Below are positions 56,781 to 64,000 of a stretch of 64,000 bases of DNA, in pieces. The stretch is from Microcebus murinus (Eukaryota; Chordata; Mammalia; Primates; Cheirogaleidae), in NCBI RefSeq assembly GCF_040939455.1, contig NC_134108.1:10011501-10075500 (forward strand), in the 5' to 3' direction. Every line of letters starts with the position of its first letter. Positions within the stretch are counted from its first letter, which is position 1. The notes under the pieces are model-generated. The model worked only from the letters and a program-made list of their open reading frames with translations, was not told the origin of the DNA and did no database searches. A program made the translations under genes and the position numbers.

Positions 56781-56829
56781 AAAAAATGAAGATGTTATAT
56801 TGATTTCAATAAAACAAAGTCAAGACATG

Positions 56830-57010
56830 TAGTCAGTATATAATTTGAATTTTATGTATGTATATAATATATAGTATATAGTATTTAATAGATATTATGA
56901 TATATTTACTATATAATATATAGCTTATATAAGTTATATATAAATATAACTTGTATGGTACATAGAACTTATAAATTTCAAGTGTATGTGTTTAATATAT
57001 ATATATCATA
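56830..57010. repeat. AT-rich low-complexity palindromic stretch
   Basis: Dense TATA/ATAT words with many short inverted repeats ('ttatataagttatatata', 'atatatagtatatagtat'). Confidence 0.8.
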
Positions 57011-57911
57011 TATTCAAAGTTGTTCATTATTGATTTAAAACTTGTCTTGAGATACTGTTTAACTTTCTAGGATATTTTCCCAAAGTGTGTTCCTTAGTAC
57101 ACTAGTTCCTCAAAATATTTTGCCAAAAAGTGTTCCATTGGCAAATAAATTTGGAAAATCCTGCTTCTCCTTATACTTCTTGGTAAGTTATAAGCATGCC
57201 CACTTATAGAACTCACTGAGGATTCCTGAGGTGAAGAAATCCATTTGGATTTGTTTTAACCTAATATGTCCCAAACCTATTTAATCAAAGAAATACTCTT
57301 TCTTATTTTGAGAAACACTTATTAGTATTCCATTCTGTAAAACTGAACTTGGGAAATGTTGTTCTGTGGGCATATGCTTTTTTAAAGATAATCTTTAAAT
57401 TTTTATTCCATTTCCAAACAGGAAGTATTGCATATAATCTTATACTATGAGTCTTATTTATTTAAAGTAAAATTAAATGGATATATAAAATTAAATAACA
57501 AATTTCTCTCTCCAAATGCATTCATTTTGTTATCTATAAAAGCACTTAAGTTTATTAATCATAATTTTTTAAAGTAAGTAAATATCTATAAAAGCTAACA
57601 TATTGGTAAGAAAACATTCAAAGTATGAATTTCATTTTTTGAAATTAAAAATGATATTTAAAGTTTAGTCAAATCATATTTAGGATGTTTTATACCATCA
57701 CTATTAAATTACTCAATGTAATGGGGAGATTAACAGAAAATGGCATTGTCTCATATTTTCATTGATAACATCTGAGACACAGGAGTTTGCAATGGCATGG
57801 ACCTTGTTATTATAGTCTTTGACTTTTTAGATAGTCCTGTGGTCTGAGCTCTTGGGACAGTTCGATGGAGAAGCCCGAGCATTTTTATTTTTAAAATTCT
57901 ATCTACCTGTC
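57011..57911. other. Mostly unclassified AT-rich DNA
   Basis: 57060-57370 contains phrases ('gtgttccttagtacactagt', 'aagtgttccattggcaaata') that I associate with an old DNA transposon repeat but cannot name. No gene. Confidence 0.35.
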
Positions 57912-57913
57912 TA

Positions 57914-58062
57914 CCTTCCTTCCTTCCTTTCCTTCCTTCCTTCCTTCCTTCCTTCCTTCCTTCCTTCCTTCCTTCCTTCCTTCCTTCCTTCCTTCCTTCC
58001 TTCCTTCCTTCCTTCCTTCCTTCCTCCCTCCCTCCCTCCCTTCCTTCCTTCCTTTCTGTCTA

Positions 58063-58115
<53 letters not shown>
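57914..58115 (+). repeat. Compound tetranucleotide microsatellite (TTCC)n(TCCC)n(TATC)n
   Basis: About 140 bp of TTCC units (57914-58054) with a short TCCC interlude at about 58025-58040, then about 13 TATC units to 58115. The frame FLPSFLPS read through it is an artefact. Confidence 0.98.
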
Positions 58116-58116
<1 letters not shown>

Positions 58117-60116
58117 ATCTACCATCTCTCTGTGATCACCTATGACAGCATGCTAAATACAATTCTTCCAGTCTCGGACTTTCAGCTGATGCCCCAAAGG
58201 CTGAGAGCAAGCATGAGTTGTCATGTGTAACCACATTCTGAAGCGAGATGCTAGACCCGCTAGGTAGGACTTGCAACGGGGAGGGTGAATACATGGCTTC
58301 TGCCAGCACGAGCCCATTGCCCACCTGTGTCAAGCTCTGTAGCAGGAGTGGAGGAGAATTCATAGGAGGTGTCTGGTCAGGGAAGTGGGACCCCAGTGGC
58401 CTATGTGGAAGAAGGGGCTTGTCGCAGGGTTGGACGGGATGCGGCCATGCGCGGTGGCGGTCTGTGCAGGCTGTTGTCTCTGCATCTGCTGTTGAGCCTG
58501 AGGCCGACAGTGGGAAGGAACACTGGATGTGGATGAGAGCAAGGAGAAAATGAAACCCAGGAGGGAGACGGGGACTTGCAAGGACCATTGGAACCTGCGA
58601 GGACGAATTAGAACCTGCCCCTGACTCTCACCGGCAACTCAACGCTGTGGGTGACCCACAGGACACGTTGGCGCCCCTGCCATGGGGCTGCACACCCACT
58701 GGGCACAGGGCTGGGACAGGCTGAGTGGGGGGATGGGAACTGGGCAGGCGGCGTGTGGGTGTCGCCCCACAGCAAAGAGGTGGGACAGCAGATCAGCCAG
58801 CGGCCAGCCTGCCTTCATAAAATCTAAGGCTACCGTGTCACTTGTGTCTTCTATATCTTGTGCAAAAGGTCTTGTGGGCAGCCCTAGCCCAGAACCATAC
58901 ATGGAAGAGAGAACCATACATGGAAAATGTAGCACAAAGCCACCACAGAGGCCAAGGTTGAGAGCGAGGATGTGTTTTGAGAGACTGTCAGTGTGCTCTG
59001 CCCTCCCGCCATGGGGGACTTCGTCAGGGTATATCGAAGAGGGGGCTTCCGGAAATCACTCAGAAGGCTCGACATGCGTCCCCTGGAATTTGGGGACACA
59101 GGAACTACTGGGAGCGTGGCTGCCCTGCCTGCTGGCGTATCTCCGAGCCAGGCTGCTGGGAACAGCTGCACAGGGCAGGCTGGCAGGGTTCCCCGAGGGC
59201 TGGCGTGGACCCTGCAGAAGATAAACATTTGTTGAATGAATGAAGGTATTTCATTTACGCCGTATGTAAAACACGATTTAATCAGTTGCTTCTCAATGTC
59301 CAATTTTCTTTTCTTCCTGAATAACAGAATCCTCGTTTTACTTGGAGTAACAAGTGGACATGACGATCGAGGTCCAGCAGCCATTTTGGACCGTGAGGTG
59401 ACACTGAGGGTGACAGCTCCAGGCCCGCACAGAAGAGCAGAAAGGCAGTTGTCGTCCTTGGTTCCTGTGCAGCACTGGGTTAAGCAACGTGAACGGTATC
59501 ATCCCGGATCTCTTTTTTCATAATGCTTAACCAACACAGTACTTTGGGAGGGAAGGAACTGGCGTGAGGGTGCTGGGATTGAAGGGTGGAAGTCTTGGAT
59601 TCCCTGTGAAAACAGGATTTTTGTTTGAGGGAAGGATCCAGATTAAAAGCCATGTCAGTGGGTCTTGGTTAGATGAGGAATAAGGTAACAGACTCAAAAA
59701 ATAAGTCACGGACTAGATTTTCTTTCTACTTCTTCAGAAAGTTATAGAGAATAAGTGTGAGAAAACACTGGAAAAGGCAGGCTGTAAACCACCACGTCTA
59801 GTCTAGGCTTTGGCCCGTTGCTTTTCCCTGACCATTAATGCCTGGTGTATAGACAGGGACAGGGTGTTCTTAGCTCTGTTTTAGCCAGAACATGTAGTAA
59901 GTACCAAGAGATGATGTCATTAATTGTGCACACATTCACAAAATCACAATGGCCCAGAAATTAAAAAAAAAATAATAATAACAGCCTGTCTCAGTCTCTA
60001 AAGGGCAAAAGATAGTTAAAATTGAAGTTCTTTTCCTGTGTGTCTTTATGTCTCCCAGTACATTATATCTGTGTCTTTTACCCAGTTACATGGTGGTTTT
60101 GGCACATCTCTGAGCA

Positions 60117-60120
<4 letters not shown>
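58116..60120. other. Unique DNA, GC-rich left half
   Basis: 58250-59230 is GC-rich, with overlapping frames up to 180 codons on both strands that resemble nothing known. A 16-17-bp imperfect tandem ('agaaccatacatgga') lies at 58890-58922. An L2-like tail 'acatttgttgaatgaatgaa' occurs at 59226. Confidence 0.4.

Positions 60121-60180
<60 letters not shown>
60121..60180 (+). repeat. Compound (TG)19(AG)11 microsatellite
   Basis: TG units at 60121-60158 pass directly into AG units at 60159-60180. Confidence 0.97.
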
Positions 60181-60181
<1 letters not shown>

Positions 60182-60789
60182 CAGAAAGAGGAGACTATGT
60201 CAGTTGGTTGGTTTTCTTCTCTCTCATTTTTTCCCTCTCCCTCTTCCTGGCTCTTTATTTCCTTCTAGATTTTTGCTTCCATCTGACTTGATCCCTGCAT
60301 CAGTCCCCCCAGAAAACTGAGCCAGGTTGCATTTTCCTGAATGATATCCTCGATTCCTTTCCCCCGTGGTCAGCAGCCGTGGTGGGAAGCTGCTCCCCCC
60401 TCGCCAGTCTGATCTGCCCTGTTGATGCTGCTGCTAAAATCTAAGGCTGCTGCTCCCACTGCAGTCTCCTCTTCATTTGAAGATGGCGTGAATGGAGCTT
60501 CTCGGCTGTGTTCTTAAATTCCTCGCACGAGGCTGCTGCCTGCCAGTTTCCAGGGAGGTGTTGGTCGTAGGCTCTGTAGTCCCAGCCTGCTCTTTTTTGG
60601 GCGTCCCGTTTCCAGTGGGCAATGTGATCTCTGAGCACATGCGCGAGCACATGCGCAGCTCTCGGGGCCTAGCTGAACTCCCAGTCAAATATTTCCACAG
60701 GTGACAGCGTCGTTCCAGGGCTAAGCACTGCTAGGACAAGAGGGACGGGAAGTACGGAGAAGTGTGCATAATTCCGGAGCCGAGAGGCT
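60181..60789. other. Unique noncoding DNA
   Basis: No gene or repeat recognised. Confidence 0.4.
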
Positions 60790-61240
60790 GCGGGGCCCGG
60801 CTGTAATAAAGCTGTCTGTTAGGAAGTTATCTTTCATATACAATTGCTTCCCCTAAGCTCTTAAGCACATTAACTGCACCTGTAATTATACACACCTCAG
60901 AAAATGCATAAAAGCTGCCTTCTTAGCCAGACTAAATAAAACTGCAGTCTCCTTCATATCCTCTATTGCCTACTATACCTTAACGCTAGGGAGAAGGAAA
61001 AAAAAAAAAAGGAAAAAGGAATGGAAGCAAAGAGAAGAGGTAATTGCCCATTAGAGAGTTGCTCATAAGTGAACTTTGCCTCCCGTTTACAGCATTAATT
61101 CTGCTCCGCGTGAACCACACTTGACAGGGCTCTGAGGGCTGAGAGTGTGGCTGCTCTCGCTGGCCTGCCGGGCGATTTGTGCCGATTTGCATTTCAGAGA
61201 GTGTGTGAGAGAAACAACAACAACAACAACAACATTTCGC
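60790..61240. promoter_or_regulatory. Putative conserved noncoding regulatory element
   Basis: Repeat-free and of balanced composition, with a perfect octamer/POU site ATTTGCAT (61185-61192), homeodomain words ('gtaattgcccattagag', 'gcattaattctgctcc') and CpG-containing words retained despite methylation decay. Ends in an (AAC)7 run at about 61213-61234. Confidence 0.4.
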
Positions 61241-61932
61241 TTTGACTCTCAGGAACGGCTGTGTCAGGGCTAAGAGCACGTATGATTTTCTCAGGGAGTC
61301 TCTCTCTTCTTTCTCACTGACCTACTTTCTTGCATTTGACTATTTTGCACCATTCGGTACTAATGAGCCTAAACCCCCTGCTAAGTTCTTCCTTTATGCC
61401 ACACTGATCTCCCTCCTCCTCCTCCTCTGGTAGCTCTTTCTCAGGTATTTTGGGGACCAGAGGGAAGAGACCGATTCCCTGAACTGGGCTCCTCAGGCAT
61501 CGTCCTGTCCAGCTGGAGTTTATCCACTGACAACAGGGCACAGTCGTGGTTCCAAATCTGGCCCAGTGGCCAGACACGCTTCTCACATTAGGAAGGTAGA
61601 TAATGGGCGATGACTTAGCATCGCCTCCTTTCAAAACCTGCTTTAATATAAACCATTCCTTGTACAGTGCCAGTAGAATTAATTGGCTGCTAATCCACAG
61701 GGGACGTTCAGATCGCCTACAGTTTATTTTATGAGTCCTCCAGGATCAATTTCATGTTTGAATGACTATTCCTATCATATATTTACATACACAGTTGTCC
61801 TTTGTATTCAGAGATGACTTGGTTGCCTTTTTACTCCCCAGGCAGATTCTTTTTGGAAAAGAAAGGTGGAAGTGTTACCTGAAGCTCTTTTGGAAATTAG
61901 CAAATATTTATCCAGCACCTAATCTGCAAATA
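61241..61932. other. Unique noncoding DNA
   Basis: No gene or repeat recognised. Confidence 0.4.
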
Positions 61933-62265
61933 CAGATGCTCCTCAATTTACGACCAAGGTTATGTCCCAATAAACCCATTGTGAATCGAAAATGTAAGTC
62001 AAAAATGCATTTAATCCACCTGACCTACATCATAGCTTAGCCTATCCTACCTTCCGCATGCTCAGGACACGTACATTAGCCCACAGTTGGGCGAAATCAT
62101 CTGATACAAAGCTATTTTATAATAAGCGTCGAATTTCTCATGTGATTTATTGCACTGAAAGTGGGTAGTCGAAGTGCGGTTTCTACTGAGTGCCCATTGC
62201 TTTCCCACCATCTTGAAGTTGAAAAATTAATTGTAAGCGGAACCACTGTGGGTCGGGACTGTCTG
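61933..62265 (+). mobile_element. Tigger-type MITE, complete
   Basis: 'cagatgctcctcaatttacg' at the left and reverse-strand 'cagacagtcccgacccacag' at the right are matching terminal inverted repeats. Interior 'aagtcaaaaatgcatttaat', 'catcatagcttagcctatcc', 'gtcgaagtgcggtttctact' is a MITE of the Tigger1/2 group. Preceded by TA. Confidence 0.85.
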
Positions 62266-63235
62266 GTGGAGACCAGTGGTGGAAGGCGTCCAGAAGCCAT
62301 GAACAAGCAAAAGACGAGAAAAAGCAGAAGCCAGCCACGAGCAGCATGAGAAGCAATTCTTCCCTCAAGAATCTTACAGTCTCCCCGAGGGAAGAAACAC
62401 GCACAGTGAAGCCGACCGGGAGCGATTGTGGACAACGCAGTAATCAGCACAGGACAGTCAAGTTGACAGGAAGAGAGAGTCCTGTGGATGTTGGGAGGGT
62501 GGTGATTGGGGAAAGGGCAGGAAACTTCCAGAAGGGGCCAGGGCTTGAAAACATAGAGATTATTAACCTCATTTTGACCGACCACAGGGACAAACTACTC
62601 ATTTCAAGGAATTCATAGCTCCTGCCCCTCTTGTGCCTTTGGGAAGGTTCTTCCTTACGATGCCCTGGACCTCCTCAGCTGATCTGGAAAGGGTGAAGGG
62701 AGAAGTCTAGGATGCGGACGGCGTTCATTGTGTGAAGAGTGTGAATTTAATAGTCTACAGTAATTTAAGAAAGTATGAGGTCACTGCTCTCTGAAGATGG
62801 AAAAGATCAGGAAAACTGGAAGAAGAGGCAGAGCGAGAGGGGACGAAGGGGCGATGGGGGAGGGGAGAGGCTGGGGGTGGCGCCAGGCGTGTCGAGAGAA
62901 ATAGGGACGTGAGATTTGGGGGAAGTTCTGCTCCTTGTATGTCCATGTGAGGACTCCCTTTGGAGACTCTTTTAGAGTCGTCAGTAAATGGCTTTGCAGG
63001 GATCTTCGAGTCCGGCTGATGCTTCTTTGTGGTGCTGTGGCAGAGTGCCAGGTTAGCGGCGGAGAGAGGTGAGGCTGCTCCCACGCCCAGCTACTCTAGA
63101 GGGCAGAAGCGATTGCATTTTCCCCACGGAGATGTGCAGGAGCACAGAGAATAGAGAAGAAAATACCCTCACGTGTTGGTGACATGATGGACCTTCTGTT
63201 ACATTTGGCTATTTCATTCGTCATTAGGGATGTGC
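62266..63235. other. Unique noncoding DNA with a G-quadruplex motif
   Basis: Repeat-free. Four G-runs at 62839-62865 (GGGG, GGGG, GGGGG, GGGG with loops of 5, 4 and 1). CTCF-like ACTCTAGAGGGCAG at 63093-63106 (12 of 14). Confidence 0.5.
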
Positions 63236-63501
63236 ACAGGTTTGTAGACTTATCACTCGTTCATTAAATGGAAGTGAATCATTATAAAGGCCTTTATCCT
63301 CATAGTCTTCATGTTGAGTAGGCTGAGGAGGAGGAGGAAGAGGAGGGTTGGTCCTGCCGTTTCAGGTGTGGCAGGGGTGGAAGAGGTGGAGGAGGTGGAG
63401 GAGGTGGAAGGGGAGGCTCACTCACTTGGTATAGCTTTTATTGAAAAAAATCCATATATTGGACCTGCACAGTTAAGCCCATACTGTCCAAGGGTGAACT
63501 G
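63236..63501 (-). mobile_element. Tigger-type element 3' part
   Basis: Right end 'gcccatactgtccaagggtg' + 'aactg' is the inverted repeat of a pogo element whose other end would begin CAGTTCACCCTTG. On the minus strand, 63255-63345 reads proline-rich PPLPPPPQPTQHEDYED then KGLYNDSLPFNE, the C-terminal tail of a Tigger transposase. Left part truncated. Confidence 0.75.
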
Positions 63502-63764
63502 TAGCAATAATCAGCTACCACCCTACCTGGTTTCTCAGCTCTCTGGTAATGAGGTTTCTTCTCCCCTCCTCCTTCCCTTTCCTTCCTCCGCTTCGTTCCC
63601 TCCTTCCTTTCTCTCTTCTCTTTTAAAAACTCTGGATGATAATGATCTCCCTCCCCAGGAGAGGGGGAAAGGAGACTGAGCTCAATCAAGTTCTGTGGAT
63701 GGAACCTGGTCGCTGCTTCCCCAAGATGAGATGAAGTTATTTATTTATTTATTTTTAAAGAGAC
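63502..63764. other. Unique noncoding DNA
   Basis: A pyrimidine-rich run at 63555-63630 and (TTTA)4 near 63738. No gene. Confidence 0.4.
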
Positions 63765-64000
63765 TTTATTTTTTTAGAACAGTTTCAGGTTCACAGCAAA
63801 ACTGAGCAAAAAGTACAGAGATTCCCATATATCCCCCCGTAGGCACGATCTCCCCTATTATCAGTATCTTGCACCAGAGTGGTACAGTTGATAGAACAAA
63901 TGAACCTATATTGACACATCAGTAGCATCCAAAGTCCATAGTGTACATTAGGGCTCACTCTTGGTGTTGTACATTCTATGGGTTTGGCAAATGTGTGATG
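63765..64000 (-). repeat. L1M 3' region, running off the window
   Basis: 'cagtttcaggttcacagcaa', 'tgacacatcagtagcatcca', 'aagtccatagtgtacattag', 'ttggtgttgtacattctatg' are in the antisense order of L1M 3' ends. Continues beyond position 64000. Confidence 0.8.

Noticed and set aside
57852..58145. 97-codon frame with FLPS repeats
   Set aside because: Translation of the TTCC microsatellite, not a repeat protein.
60038..60320. Cys/Val-rich frames (CVCVCV)
   Set aside because: Read through (TG)n; no cysteine-rich peptide gene is supported.
63311..63420. GGA/GGT-rich run suggesting a glutamate/valine-rich protein
   Set aside because: It is the degenerate proline-rich tail of a Tigger transposase on the other strand with local GGAGGT expansion.

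Overview
The window is nuclear DNA of a strepsirrhine primate, most likely a lemur. The key evidence is several dimeric Alu copies of the strepsirrhine type (27024-27359, 27871-28210, 44034-44371, 56449-56780). They carry the Alu left arm ending in 'gcctgagcaag', an expanded middle A-rich linker containing 'aattggtcaacta', and a right arm with 'gctgtgagctaggctga'. Older AluJ-like copies and 7SL-type monomers, plus pan-mammalian L2, MIR, MER5, MLT1/MST and Tigger elements, fit the same assignment. The species is an inference.

I could not identify any intact cellular protein-coding gene, tRNA, rRNA or known small RNA. All long open frames are accidental (CpG island, simple repeats, transposon shadows) or decayed L1 reading frames. 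The window reads as intergenic or intronic DNA with one strong CpG island (about 1440-2190) that probably marks a promoter. Neither the gene nor the direction of transcription can be read from this window. Just 3' of the island lie a perfect palindromic CRE (2226-2233) and two TCF/LEF-like sites, one of them in the loop of a G/C-tract inverted repeat.

Layout: 1-2.7 kb, L1 scrap, unique DNA, CpG island and putative regulatory module, then a (GA)n tract. 2.7-8.3 kb, mostly unique AT-rich DNA with MIR, an MLT1-like LTR, L2 and an exact 53-bp duplication. 8.3-14.8 kb, an old MaLR-type LTR element followed by two antisense L1 copies, the second covering reverse transcriptase, endonuclease and ORF1 and interrupted by an Alu. 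14.8-26.9 kb, GC-richer, mostly single-copy DNA with MIR, MER5A and L2 remnants and a good CTCF-type motif at 22598. 27-31.7 kb, an Alu/MER5/MIR/L1 cluster. 32.2-36.5 kb, a repeat-poor block. 36.5-44.7 kb, MIRs, a near-complete 1.17-kb Tigger-type transposon and two sense-strand L1 remnants. 44.7-50.2 kb, an exact 181-bp duplication, an L1-like AT-rich stretch, MER5, and MST and MLT1 LTRs. 50.2-53.3 kb, GC-richer unique DNA. 53.5-57 kb, antisense L1/HAL1-like DNA, a second Tigger-type MITE and an Alu. 57.9-64 kb, a large tetranucleotide microsatellite, unique DNA with a conserved-looking element at 60.8-61.2 kb, two more Tigger-type copies and an L1 fragment running off the end.

No previously undescribed genetic system can be demonstrated. 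The most unusual items are the exact non-tandem duplications (181 bp and 53 bp) and an 80-bp L1 scrap spliced into an LTR. All three lack retrotransposition hallmarks and look like templated-insertion or repair events. The CRE/TCF module beside the orphan CpG island is the best regulatory candidate. Repeat family names come from recognising consensus features by eye. Boundaries are approximate unless a target-site duplication is stated.
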